Shown here piece after piece: positions 1-7,381 of a DNA stretch of 11,709 nucleotides (positions are counted from its first letter, which is position 1; each line of letters opens with the position of its first letter). The notes beneath the pieces are model-generated. The model was not told where the DNA came from. It ran no database searches and saw only the letters and a program-made list of their open reading frames with translations. Made by a program: the position numbers and the translations under genes. The DNA is from Verrucomicrobia bacterium TMED44 (GTDB lineage Bacteria; Verrucomicrobiota; Verrucomicrobiia; Opitutales; Seribacteraceae): assembly GCA_002168015.1 (NCBI GenBank), contig NHCX01000080.1, positions 52,572 to 64,280 of the forward strand, given 5' to 3'.

Positions 1-5
1 AGGGT

Positions 6-25
6 ACTCACGATTGAGTTGTTTT
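6..25 (+). terminator. weak hairpin with T-rich tail at left edge
   Basis: ACTCA (6-10) and TGAGT (15-19) form a five-pair stem around the loop CGAT, followed on the plus strand by TGTTTTAATTATT. This could end a plus-strand transcript entering from the left, converging on the Fur-family gene. The stem is short with only two G-C pairs, so this is a weak call. On the minus strand no T-run follows it, so it is a poor terminator for the regulator gene. Confidence 0.22.
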
Positions 26-452
26 AATTATTGGGGTTGGATATACCATGAAAAGAGAGGTCAAATCCAACATGTGAAAATCCGTCGGGTATGATTGAAT
101 TGAGAGAATTTAATGCTTCAGAGTTAATAGGTAGATCGATTATTTTTCCAGTCGTGGCACACTTGAAATGAGCATGTGGGGAGAGATTGGGACAATACCT
201 AGAGGAAGATCTATCTAAATTAATTTTTTTGACAAGACCACAATCCACAAATGTTTCAAGGCAGTTGTAGACAGTGGCAAAAGAGATTTTGGGTAATTTT
301 TTTCGTACTCGTAAGAAAATATCATCAGCGGTTGGGTGATCTCTTTTTTCGAGTATGATATTATATACACACAACCTTTGCTTGGTTGATCGTAAACCTT
401 TGGCTTTTAAAGAAACCAATAAATCTGAGTTCTGCTTTTGTTCGATGGACAC
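24..452 (-). CDS. Fur/PerR-family metal-dependent transcriptional regulator
   Basis: This 142-residue protein has the usual Fur length. The N-terminal winged helix spans roughly residues 15-85, including RSTKQR and the recognition region SFATVYNCLETF. The HPTADDIF segment (39-46) matches B. subtilis PerR around its metal ligand and oxidation target His37. The metal-binding and dimer part follows: SSSRYC (82-87), HAH (93-95) and GKIID (102-106). Aligned to PerR, His39, His93, His95 and Asp106 keep four of five regulatory-site ligands. The fifth, Asp85 in PerR, is Cys87. Of the four structural-zinc cysteines only Cys98 remains, and the C-terminal CxxC is absent. The start is GTG; no upstream ATG fits and no Shine-Dalgarno is evident. 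A strong Per/Fur-type operator lies 38 bases upstream, suggesting autoregulation. Fur family is secure. PerR is the closest subfamily, but whether it senses peroxide or a metal is open. Confidence 0.93.
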   Translation of the reverse strand: MSIEQKQNSDLLVSLKAKGLRSTKQRLCVYNIILEKRDHPTADDIFLRVRKKLPKISFATVYNCLETFVDCGLVKKINLDRSSSRYCPNLSPHAHFKCATTGKIIDLPINSEALNSLNSIIPDGFSHVGFDLSFHGISNPNN

Positions 453-489
453 AAACTCTATACTAAAGATTGCTAGTCTAATCGCAAGT

Positions 490-512
490 TTAATTAGAAT
501 AATTCTAATTAA
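490..512. promoter_or_regulatory. Per/Fur-type operator palindrome upstream of the Fur-family gene
   Basis: This is a 23-base palindrome, perfect in both 11-base arms around centre 501. Its core at 494-508, TTAGAATAATTCTAA, has the 7-1-7 layout and fits the PerR-box pattern TTAnAATnATTnTAA at every specified base. It lies in the 78-base gap between the lipoprotein stop and the regulator start. It is just upstream of a plausible weak promoter for the regulator (TTGCGA, 16 bases, TAGTAT, reading the minus strand). The position supports autoregulation, or binding by another Fur-family protein. The palindrome is directly seen; the binding protein is inferred. Confidence 0.8.
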
Positions 513-530
513 GAGTTTGTTTTAAAACGA

Positions 531-809
531 CTAGTAGTCAGTGTAAGTAATTAATCCCCACAATGCAGTGGTCTTGTCTCCGGAAAAATCTCTTCGATTC
601 CAAATTTCGCTGGATTTAAGACGAATAGTCCCAGTTTCAACTGGTTCAAAGGAATTTCTGGTGTGAGACAAAGCTCCTGCAGCATTGAAGTCTTTAGAAA
701 AATACCTTTTCGGGTTGGGGATAAATTTACAACCTGAAGACATGAAGATAAAAGCAACGAGGAGACCGAATGCGGTAACTTTTTTCAACAGAATGGAATT
801 ATCTACCAT
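531..809 (-). CDS. small predicted lipoprotein of unknown function
   Basis: This is a 92-residue protein. Residues 1-26 form a lipoprotein signal peptide: Lys9-Lys10, a hydrophobic stretch TAFGLLVAFIFMSS, then Gly-Cys at 26-27. MSSGC satisfies the permissive lipobox pattern but is not the classic L-A-G-C. The mature part is about 65 residues, basic near its start (KRYF) and ending in GDKTTALWGLITYTDY. That dense aromatic tail looks conserved rather than random, and I have an unverified impression of similar endings in short verrucomicrobial lipoproteins. I cannot name a function. The ATG has no visible Shine-Dalgarno. A degenerate Per-box-like sequence lies about 14 bases before it. It is followed on the same strand by the Fur-family gene and is divergent from glycyl-tRNA synthetase. 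Confidence 0.75.
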   Translation of the reverse strand: MVDNSILLKKVTAFGLLVAFIFMSSGCKFIPNPKRYFSKDFNAAGALSHTRNSFEPVETGTIRLKSSEIWNRRDFSGDKTTALWGLITYTDY

Positions 810-816
810 TACTTGA

Positions 817-831
817 ATAGAATAATTGTTT
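817..831. promoter_or_regulatory. degenerate Per-box-like site before the lipoprotein gene
   Basis: ATAGAATAATTGTTT fits 9 of the 12 specified bases of TTAnAATnATTnTAA and shares the 10-mer TAGAATAATT with the strong palindrome at 490-512. It is centred about 15 bases before the lipoprotein ATG, where a bound repressor would block that gene. One arm is clearly degraded and A/T-rich DNA gives chance matches, so confidence is low. Confidence 0.35.
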
Positions 832-880
832 GGCCTTGAGTCAATTGATTTCTTGCCTCGTTTATTGATTGAGCCGTCTA

Positions 881-896
881 TTTTAATTTATTAAAA
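881..896. repeat. A/T-only inverted repeat before glyQS
   Basis: TTTTAAT and ATTAAAA are perfect complements separated by TT, ending 11 bases before the glyQS ATG. It could be a -10-like region, an operator, or chance in A/T-rich DNA. The 98-base divergent gap at 810-907 holds no clear pair of -35 and -10 boxes that I would defend. Confidence 0.3.
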
Positions 897-907
897 GAAA
901 GATACTT

Positions 908-2413
908 ATGTCTAAAGAAAATTCCCTATTGGAAGAAATTGTGGCTCTTGCTAAACGTCGAGGCTTTGTGTTTCAATCATCAGAAATTTATGGTGGATTG
1001 AACGGTTTTTTTGATTATGGACCACTGGGTGTGGAACTTCGTAAAAATATTAAAGATGCTTGGTGGGAAGACATGGTCAGAAGACGTGAAGATGTGGTTG
1101 GTCTGGATTCAGGAATCATCATGAACCCAAAAGTCTGGCAGGCTTCCGGTCACATTGACGGATTTACTGATCCAATGGTTGACTGCAAGGAATCCAAAAT
1201 GCGTTATCGGGCAGACCAATTATTTGCCTCAGAGGTTATCGTTGACGGTGACTCTTTGGGTTGGATTTCCTTAATTGAATCAGAAATAATGCAATCTGAT
1301 GCAGAGGGCATGGCTGAAGCGATGAAACGCAAAGCTGCGAAGCAGGGAAAAATGGAAGAGATAATACTCAAGCCTTACGATGAACTAAGCGAAAATGAGC
1401 AGGTTTTGGTTCCATCTCCTGCAACAGGAAAAGTTGGTTCCCTTACCCCGCCTAGGGATTTTAATATGATGTTTGAAACTCATGTCGGTGCTTTAAGAGA
1501 TGGATCTTCTCTAAGTTACCTTAGACCTGAGACTGCTCAGGGAATTTTCGCAAATTTCAAAAATGTCGTAGATACAGGCAGGGTAAAAGTTCCATTTGGC
1601 ATTGCTCAAATAGGAAAAGCTTTCCGAAATGAGATTACTCCTCGGAATTTTATATTCAGGTCTCGGGAATTTGAACAAATGGAAATTGAATATTTTATAC
1701 CTCCCGGAGAAGAAGAGTGGAGGAAATATCACGAAGAATGGATAAATACACGTAGAAATTGGTTTTCTTCGATTGGCCTAACCAGTGATTGCTTAGGTGA
1801 AGAGGTTCACCCGCAGCATAAGCTTGCCCACTATGCGAGGGCTTGTACTGATATAACTTTTAAATTTCCTTTTGGTGAACATGAGCTTGAAGGTATAGCG
1901 GCAAGAGGAAACTTTGACCTTTCTCAGCATCAGGAACATTCAGGAAAAAATCTCGAATATTTTGATGAAGAGAGAAAGGAGAAATACCTTCCCCATGTTA
2001 TTGAGCCAAGTCTAGGGGTTGACCGGACTTTTCTTGCTGTACTTTGTTCTGCATATACAATTGACGAGGTCGAGGGTGAAAAAAGAACCGTGCTGAAATT
2101 TCATCCCAGGGTTGCCCCTATTAAAGTTGGCATCTTTCCTCTCGTCAAAAATAAGCCTGCTCTTGTTGATCGGGCTAAGGAAATATACAAAATGATGCAG
2201 CGCCGTTGGAATGTAATATATGATCAATCCGGTGCAATTGGCCGACGTTATCGGAGAATCGATGAAGCTGGAGTGCCTTTCGGGCTAACTGTCGATTTTG
2301 ATACAATTGAAGGAGATGGATCAGTTACTCTGCGTAATAGAGATACTACAGAGCAAAAAAGAGTTAGCGTGGAAGAAGCAGTTGTCCAGATTGCAGGAGA
2401 GGTTAATCCCTAA
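908..2413 (+). CDS. glyQS: glycyl-tRNA synthetase, eukaryotic/archaeal-type homodimer
   Basis: Class II aminoacyl-tRNA synthetase that charges tRNA(Gly) in the cytoplasm. It is the single-chain alpha2 form, unrelated to the GlyQ+GlyS tetramer. Visible landmarks in order: motif 1 region [17 protein letters not shown] (29-45); [19 protein letters not shown] (76-94); an insertion domain at roughly 100-185; [15 protein letters not shown] (206-220), a GlyRS hallmark; motif 2, [20 protein letters not shown] (235-254), with the ATP-binding arginine and FEQMEIEYF after it; GNFDLSQH (334-341); motif 3, [13 protein letters not shown] (367-379); and an anticodon-binding domain from about 400 to the end, with [14 protein letters not shown] (445-458). 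At 501 residues it is a normal bacterial length. The leader has only a weak AAAGAAAG. No catalytic residue appears missing. It is monocistronic and convergent with recJ. Confidence 0.98.
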   Translation: MSKENSLLEEIVALAKRRGFVFQSSEIYGGLNGFFDYGPLGVELRKNIKDAWWEDMVRRREDVVGLDSGIIMNPKVWQASGHIDGFTDPMVDCKESKMRYRADQLFASEVIVDGDSLGWISLIESEIMQSDAEGMAEAMKRKAAKQGKMEEIILKPYDELSENEQVLVPSPATGKVGSLTPPRDFNMMFETHVGALRDGSSLSYLRPETAQGIFANFKNVVDTGRVKVPFGIAQIGKAFRNEITPRNFIFRSREFEQMEIEYFIPPGEEEWRKYHEEWINTRRNWFSSIGLTSDCLGEEVHPQHKLAHYARACTDITFKFPFGEHELEGIAARGNFDLSQHQEHSGKNLEYFDEERKEKYLPHVIEPSLGVDRTFLAVLCSAYTIDEVEGEKRTVLKFHPRVAPIKVGIFPLVKNKPALVDRAKEIYKMMQRRWNVIYDQSGAIGRRYRRIDEAGVPFGLTVDFDTIEGDGSVTLRNRDTTEQKRVSVEEAVVQIAGEVNP

Positions 2414-2434
2414 TTCTCCCTAGCCAGTTTAATG

Positions 2435-2458
2435 GATTACTTCATAGGAAGAGTAATC
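2435..2458. terminator. possible bidirectional terminator hairpin between glyQS and recJ
   Basis: GATTACT (2435-2441) pairs perfectly with AGTAATC (2452-2458) across a 10-base loop, in the 88-base gap between two converging genes. Neither side has a convincing T-run: AAATAG follows on plus, CATTAAA on minus. The location suits a shared terminator. The structure is only moderately stable. Confidence 0.35.
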
Positions 2459-2501
2459 AAATAGTACCACATTAGATAAATAAGGGAATGTTAGGTCTGA
2501 A

Positions 2502-4214
2502 CTATTTCCAAGCTTCTAATACCATTTGTAATCTCCTCTTTTGATTCCAAGTATTCCATTGTAGGCGGAAAGCGATATCTATATCTTCGTTTTCAGGTGG
2601 AATGTTGTCTGCCATTCTCCAGGCAATACCGGACACAGGATATGATCCATTATGGATAGAAAATTGAAAATGCTCACCTGAACCGACTCTTCTTGGCTTA
2701 TTGGCCAATCGTACTTTTTTGATCCCTAGAATTGGTTCGTGGTTTCCTTGACCGTAGGGAGCTAAGCTATCCAATTCATCTAATAATTTTTCAGTAAGTT
2801 GATTTGGCTTGATAAACGAATCTATTTTGATCGAAGGTTGAGTTAGTTCACTCCCTATCTGCTCACTGACTGTATCAATAAACCTTTTTTTAAATTCTGT
2901 AAGATTTTTCTCCTGCAGGCTAAGTCCCACAGCAACTGGATGCCCTCCCCAATGTGAAAGTAAATCCTGGCATTTTGCCAAAGCAGAGACTAGGTCAAGA
3001 CCTTTGATTCCTCTCCCTGATCCACGGTATTCGTTATCCTCGGACTTGGCCAGAACGAGGCAGGGTTTCCTTAAGGAGTTGGCCATTTTACCAGCAACTA
3101 TTCCAACCACGCCAGGATTCCAGCATTCACTCTCTCCGCTAACCACAACTGCAGGCTTGTTAGAGAAAGAATCCTCTGCTTGTATTTGTGCTTCTTTAGT
3201 TAATTGTGCCTCAATAAACTTTCTCTGTTCATTGTAGTCATTCATTTGACGAGCTAAGTCGGTGCATTTCTCGCCATTACTTTCAAGAAAGAGAGAGGTA
3301 GCTACTCCCGGATCATCCATTCTTCCGCATGCATTAATCATGGGAGCCAATTTATAAGTAATATCTTCGCTTGCCGGGTAGTGATTAAAGTCGATTTTGC
3401 TTTCGGTTAAAAGAGCTTTGATTCCCGGAGAGGGGTTGTGAGTTAGATGCTTTAAGCCGAACTTTGAGATAATTCTGTTTTCTTGCTGTAGGGGAACTAA
3501 GTCAGCAATCGTACCTAAGGCAGAAAGAGGTAAATACTTTTTCATATTTAGGTTTTTTGCTTTTTCAGAACCTTGTTTTCTCAGATTTTTAACCAAGCCA
3601 TGAGCAAGTTTAAAGGCAAGTCCGGCAGTGCAAAGGTTAAGCCATGGTACATCTTTCTTATCTTGAAGATGGGGATTTAAAATAATCGGTATAGGAGAAA
3701 CTGAATCTTTGGCCTGATGGTGATCGACAATAATGAGATCAATCTTTCTATCTTGTAAAAATTTGGCTTCATCGAGAGAGTTGGTTCCACAATCTAAAGC
3801 AATCACCAACGTAGCTTGTTTGTTGGTTAATCCTCTTGTTAAAACTTTTTCACTCAAGCCATAGCCTTCGTCTTTTCTCCTTGGAATCACATAATGCGAA
3901 TCACCCCCCAAGGTCGAAATAGTTTTTTGAATAATACTTACCGAGGAGATACCATCTACATCATAGTCTCCAACCAAAAGAATAGATTCATCTTTATTAA
4001 TTGCCTCAATGATTCTCCCGACTGCTTTTTCCATTTGGGGAATATCAAATGGATCCTGAAGTTGGGCTAATTTCGGAAAGAGGAATTTATCAGCCTGTTC
4101 AACCGTGGAAAGTCCGCGAATTGAGACTAGTTTACTTAGGGTAGAAGAAATCGAAAATTGTTCCTCTAATATCGAAACAAAGTTTTCATCATAAGGCCTC
4201 TCTTCCCAAATCAT
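2502..4214 (-). CDS. recJ: single-stranded-DNA-specific 5'-3' exonuclease RecJ
   Basis: RecJ degrades single-stranded DNA 5' to 3' in recombination (RecF pathway), mismatch and base-excision repair, using Mn2+/Mg2+. The DHH phosphoesterase motifs are intact and in order: VGDYDVDGIS (81-90), ALDCGTN (139-145), VDHHQ (163-167) and GTIADLVPL (234-242). They are followed by PMINACGRMDDP (291-302). The DHHA1 half contains NPGVVGIVAGKMA (366-378), GSGRGIKGLDL (398-408) and GGHPVAVGL (423-431). A C-terminal OB-type domain (about 460-570) includes LAPYGQGNHEPIL. At 570 residues it is typical. In the usual W-H-x-G-V-I-G motif, His is Asn366, a mild deviation outside the metal site. The start lies 35 bases after the secDF stop on the same strand, so it is probably the last gene of the yajC-secDF transcript. 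The nearest purine-rich leader element is GGGGA, 11 bases upstream. Confidence 0.97.
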   Translation of the reverse strand: MIWEERPYDENFVSILEEQFSISSTLSKLVSIRGLSTVEQADKFLFPKLAQLQDPFDIPQMEKAVGRIIEAINKDESILLVGDYDVDGISSVSIIQKTISTLGGDSHYVIPRRKDEGYGLSEKVLTRGLTNKQATLVIALDCGTNSLDEAKFLQDRKIDLIIVDHHQAKDSVSPIPIILNPHLQDKKDVPWLNLCTAGLAFKLAHGLVKNLRKQGSEKAKNLNMKKYLPLSALGTIADLVPLQQENRIISKFGLKHLTHNPSPGIKALLTESKIDFNHYPASEDITYKLAPMINACGRMDDPGVATSLFLESNGEKCTDLARQMNDYNEQRKFIEAQLTKEAQIQAEDSFSNKPAVVVSGESECWNPGVVGIVAGKMANSLRKPCLVLAKSEDNEYRGSGRGIKGLDLVSALAKCQDLLSHWGGHPVAVGLSLQEKNLTEFKKRFIDTVSEQIGSELTQPSIKIDSFIKPNQLTEKLLDELDSLAPYGQGNHEPILGIKKVRLANKPRRVGSGEHFQFSIHNGSYPVSGIAWRMADNIPPENEDIDIAFRLQWNTWNQKRRLQMVLEAWK

Positions 4215-4249
4215 AGGAAGTTTATTCCCCGTTTCAAACTGAATGAAAT

Positions 4250-6928
4250 TTATTTGGAAGTAGAGGTTTGCCAGTCATACTTTGGCAGAATTTCTCCTTC
4301 CTCAACATGCTTTCTATCACCTTTATGCCAGAAATAGAAAATTGGGCTGGCAATAAATATTGATGAAAAAGTTCCTGTTATAATTCCGATAACAAAAACA
4401 AAAGCAAAATCGTTGATGATTCCGGCACCGAATATCCACAAGGAAAATGCGGCAAGCAATGTAGTGAAACTTGTAATGATTGATCTCGATAATACGCGAT
4501 TAATCGCAATTAGTATAATTTTCCTTAAGTTAGTGACTGGGTTTAGTTCAAGCTCTTCTCTAATACGGTCAAAAACTACGATGGTATCATTGATTGAGTA
4601 ACCCACAATCATCAGGATTGAGGCAATCATTGGAGCTGTGAATTGCCCAGAGCATAAAGTTCCCCCTGAAATAGTTCCAAAAAGCACAAATAGACCGATC
4701 GTCATTAGCACATCGTGAACAGTGGCTACTACGGCACCTATGGCATATCCCATTTCAAACCGAACAGCCACATAAAGAAGAATACCAAGAAGGGCTACTA
4801 GTACTGAGGAAATTGCATCGTTTGTTATTTGATCGCTTACGGACGCCCCGATATTACTAAGGCCCTCTTCAATGAGTTCGGCACTAGGGAATTGAGTTTG
4901 TAACAACGAAAGCGCATCCCTTCCTTTGCCAATTTCTGTTTGTAATACAAGCCTGGATGCTCCTTCACCAGAACCAACTTCTGATCGATAGACATGTTGG
5001 ACTTCTCCAATTTCAGGAGACTTTGATAAACTATCATCAATATCTCCTGCTTCTATTGGGGTCGTAAACGAAACAATCGTTTCTTCTCCGCCACGAAAAT
5101 CAATCCCTAGTATACTATCCTTGTTTGAGTAAATGGAACCTATTCCGACAGCAACCACTAGCCACGAAACGAAAAAGGCCAATTTACGATATTTGTGAAA
5201 ATCAATCCCATCGCCTGGGGCCCTCTTTTCAATGGCACTTAAACTGATTAGGTTTTTGATTCCGGAGGAAAGTAATACAGAAAGTAAAAGTCGACTTATA
5301 AAAAGAGCACAAAAAACAGAAGTTACAATTCCGATGGCAAGAGTGATACCAAATCCCTTAACTGGACCCGTGCCCAACCAAATCAAAATACTGGCAGTAA
5401 TTAGGGTTGTGAAATTAGCGTCAATAATTGTTGAAAAAGCTTTTTCGTATCCTCCTGTAAGAGAATTCTCGGAGCTTTTCCCTGCTTTAAGTTCCTCTCT
5501 AATTCTTTCAAAAATCAAAATATTCGCATCCACCGCCATTCCTATTGTAAGGACAAGGGCAGCCATGCCTGGTAGTGTGAATGTGGCATGAAAGATTCCA
5601 GCGAGGATTGCCACCACTAGAAGAACATTAGTACCTACGGATAGAACAGCAACCAGCCCGCCTGATTTGTAATAAACAATCATAAAGGCAATTACGAGGG
5701 CTGCTCCCAAAAAGCATGCTTGTAAGCTGCTGCTCAGTGCACCTGAGGCAAGGGTGGGAGAAACTTCATATTTTTCACCTATTGTTAAAGAAACCTTAAG
5801 TGGATTATTCAGGATATCAGAGAGCATTTTCGCTTCCCGTTGATTAAAGTTTCCTTCAATCACGGCACTGCCTCCGTCGATTTTTTGCCTGACAGAAGGT
5901 GCACTTTCAAGTTGTCCGTCAAGCACGATCGCCATTCGGCCAGGTTGTCCCGTAACAGGGTCGGACATTTGAGCAACCTCCCCAGTTAAGTCAGCAAAAA
6001 TTTCAGCACCCTCCGATGTGAAGTCAAGACCCACTTCCCATCCACCCATTTGATCCTGTCTGGGATAAGCTTTTTCAATGATATCTCCGTCTGCAGACCA
6101 AAGTCGGCGAATCCAAAGGGAAGTTTCATTAGGTTCAGCATCGCTCCGAAGCATAGCAACATAAGGAATGCCTTCATCATCAGTCCACTCTTCACCAGTT
6201 TGCGGTGGAGGGGCGTTAGAATCGACATTTACAATACGAAACTCTAATTTTGCTGGTTTCTGTAAGTCTTCCACCATTCCAGGGTCCTGTTTGGTCGTTC
6301 GATCAGGAATCTGAATCTCAATCGCGTTGTTCCCTTTTTTTCGAACTAAAGTTTCAGCAACCCCAAATGCGTTTAAACGATCACTCATTATTTCAACTAC
6401 TTTATCCATGGCGGACATACCAGAATTAGCCTCACTGTCACTTTCGTTGAGGTCAGTGACTTCCATAGTAAAGGCAATTCCACCCCGTAGGTCTAACCCG
6501 CGTTTGATAGAGGCTTGTGATCCTTTAAGCAAAGACCTGAGCACCAGTTCGTTACGCTTTTCTCTATCTTTGACATGATTTGCACGGATACCCGGCTTAA
6601 TAAACACTGGAATGAGACGTGATGCAACTGTGCCAAGGACACCTTCTGGTGATTTAAAATAGGCCGCATAGTCCAAGCGATTGCTTGTTCCAAAGTCGCG
6701 AAGAGATTTAAAATCGATGACTTCGTCTGCTGGTAATTGCCTCGTTAGGGTATCCAATACCTCGGCAAAGGTCTCATAGCCTACATGATTTGAGGCATTA
6801 GCTTCAGAGGTGACCTGACTGGCGGCGTATTCGCCAAGTTCTCGATCCTCAAAAGGGGACACCAGCCCAAGGCTGATGAAGATAATTAATATAACGAAAA
6901 AAAGCTTCCAAACTTGATTCTTATTCAT
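4250..6928 (-). CDS. secDF: fused protein-export membrane protein SecD-SecF
   Basis: Accessory motor of the Sec translocon: it uses the proton gradient to pull exported proteins out on the periplasmic side. One 892-residue chain carries both halves. SecD half: first membrane helix 8-24; periplasmic region to about 395, with GLDLRGGIAFTMEV (144-157) opening the P1 domain; further helices at about 402-420, 425-446, 453-471, 505-520 and 528-555. Helix 453-471 contains GMAVDANILIFERIREEL (463-480), which holds the conserved transmembrane Asp467 of the proton path. SecF half after a linker at about 557-582: helix 583-600, GIDFRGGEE (608-616), helices near 706-722, 727-750, 765-785, 816-832 and 840-864, and VGYSINDTIVVFDRIREEL (775-793). 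About 115 residues separate helix 1 from the DLRGG motif, longer than in minimal SecD proteins. It lies downstream of yajC and upstream of recJ on the same strand. Confidence 0.97.
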   Translation of the reverse strand: MNKNQVWKLFFVILIIFISLGLVSPFEDRELGEYAASQVTSEANASNHVGYETFAEVLDTLTRQLPADEVIDFKSLRDFGTSNRLDYAAYFKSPEGVLGTVASRLIPVFIKPGIRANHVKDREKRNELVLRSLLKGSQASIKRGLDLRGGIAFTMEVTDLNESDSEANSGMSAMDKVVEIMSDRLNAFGVAETLVRKKGNNAIEIQIPDRTTKQDPGMVEDLQKPAKLEFRIVNVDSNAPPPQTGEEWTDDEGIPYVAMLRSDAEPNETSLWIRRLWSADGDIIEKAYPRQDQMGGWEVGLDFTSEGAEIFADLTGEVAQMSDPVTGQPGRMAIVLDGQLESAPSVRQKIDGGSAVIEGNFNQREAKMLSDILNNPLKVSLTIGEKYEVSPTLASGALSSSLQACFLGAALVIAFMIVYYKSGGLVAVLSVGTNVLLVVAILAGIFHATFTLPGMAALVLTIGMAVDANILIFERIREELKAGKSSENSLTGGYEKAFSTIIDANFTTLITASILIWLGTGPVKGFGITLAIGIVTSVFCALFISRLLLSVLLSSGIKNLISLSAIEKRAPGDGIDFHKYRKLAFFVSWLVVAVGIGSIYSNKDSILGIDFRGGEETIVSFTTPIEAGDIDDSLSKSPEIGEVQHVYRSEVGSGEGASRLVLQTEIGKGRDALSLLQTQFPSAELIEEGLSNIGASVSDQITNDAISSVLVALLGILLYVAVRFEMGYAIGAVVATVHDVLMTIGLFVLFGTISGGTLCSGQFTAPMIASILMIVGYSINDTIVVFDRIREELELNPVTNLRKIILIAINRVLSRSIITSFTTLLAAFSLWIFGAGIINDFAFVFVIGIITGTFSSIFIASPIFYFWHKGDRKHVEEGEILPKYDWQTSTSK

Positions 6929-6944
6929 GGCTGTTAAATTTTTA

Positions 6945-6960
6945 TTCCCAGTGGTGGGAA
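6945..6960 (-). promoter_or_regulatory. hairpin in the yajC-secDF gap
   Basis: On the transcribed strand TTCCCA and TGGGAA form a perfect six-pair stem with a four-base loop (CCAC), ending 16 bases before the secDF ATG. A/T-rich sequence follows but no clean T-run, so it looks more like a processing, stability or translation-control element than a full terminator. It lies within the putative operon. The stem is seen directly; any function is inferred. Confidence 0.4.
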
Positions 6961-6978
6961 AAGATGCAAAAAAAATGT

Positions 6979-7305
6979 TTAATCGACTTTTGCAGAAACG
7001 GCATCTTTAGCCACCTCTACCTTGACATTTTCTGCGATTTTCACAATTACGCGGTCAACTTTAACACCAGTTACCGTTCCAAAAACGCCACCAATTGTTT
7101 TAACATTATCTCCTTTTTCGAGGGCATTAATCATTTTTTGGTGTTGTTTTTGTTTTTTACGCTGAGGGGCAATCAATAGAAAATAGAAAGCCACAAAGAT
7201 CAGAATCATAGGTAGAATACCCATCAGTCCGCCACCTCCTGATTCGCCAGGTTGTGGTGCCATTGCTAATAAATTAACGAAAGTAAAGTTGTATGTTTGG
7301 AGCAT
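6979..7305 (-). CDS. yajC: preprotein translocase subunit YajC
   Basis: Small single-span membrane partner of SecDF in the Sec holotranslocon. It has 108 residues: a short N-terminus with a glycine-rich run (GESGGGG, 20-26), one hydrophobic helix at about 27-46 (LMGILPMILIFVAFYFLLI), the family hallmark APQRKKQKQHQKM (46-58), then the cytoplasmic domain with EKGDNVKTIGGVFGTV (63-78). Length is normal. An internal Met15 is an alternative start, but the ATG at 7305 is kept because it gives the fuller N-terminus. It is followed by secDF after 50 bases, the standard yajC-secD-secF order. Confidence 0.95.
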   Translation of the reverse strand: MLQTYNFTFVNLLAMAPQPGESGGGGLMGILPMILIFVAFYFLLIAPQRKKQKQHQKMINALEKGDNVKTIGGVFGTVTGVKVDRVIVKIAENVKVEVAKDAVSAKVD

Positions 7306-7319
7306 GATAAATTAAGTTT

Positions 7320-7348
7320 ATTAAAACCTTATTCGCGATTGTTTGCAA
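7320..7348 (-). promoter_or_regulatory. candidate sigma70-type promoter for yajC-secDF-recJ
   Basis: Reading the minus strand, TTGCAA (7348-7343) and TTTAAT (7325-7320) are separated by exactly 17 bases; each matches 4 of 6 consensus positions. It lies in the 76-base gap after the mscS stop, and the predicted transcript start would leave only about 8 bases before the yajC ATG. Suggestive only. Confidence 0.3.
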
Positions 7349-7381
7349 GCATGGATAGGGGTAATGGTACTAAGAAATGAC

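Noticed and set aside
810..907. Riboswitch or T-box before glycyl-tRNA synthetase
   Set aside because: The 98-base gap is too short and shows no T-box core or glycine-riboswitch features, only a 16-base A/T inverted repeat.
5232..5591. 119-residue plus-strand frame antisense to secDF
   Set aside because: It lies wholly opposite the conserved SecD membrane helices and is a reverse-complement shadow with no domain logic of its own.
6945..6960. Intrinsic terminator between yajC and secDF
   Set aside because: The stem is good but no T-run follows on the transcribed strand, and ending transcription here would strand secDF without an evident promoter. It is kept only as a hairpin of unknown role.
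6964..7179. 71-residue plus-strand frame opposite yajC
   Set aside because: It mirrors the YajC cytoplasmic domain, whose coding sense is unambiguous.
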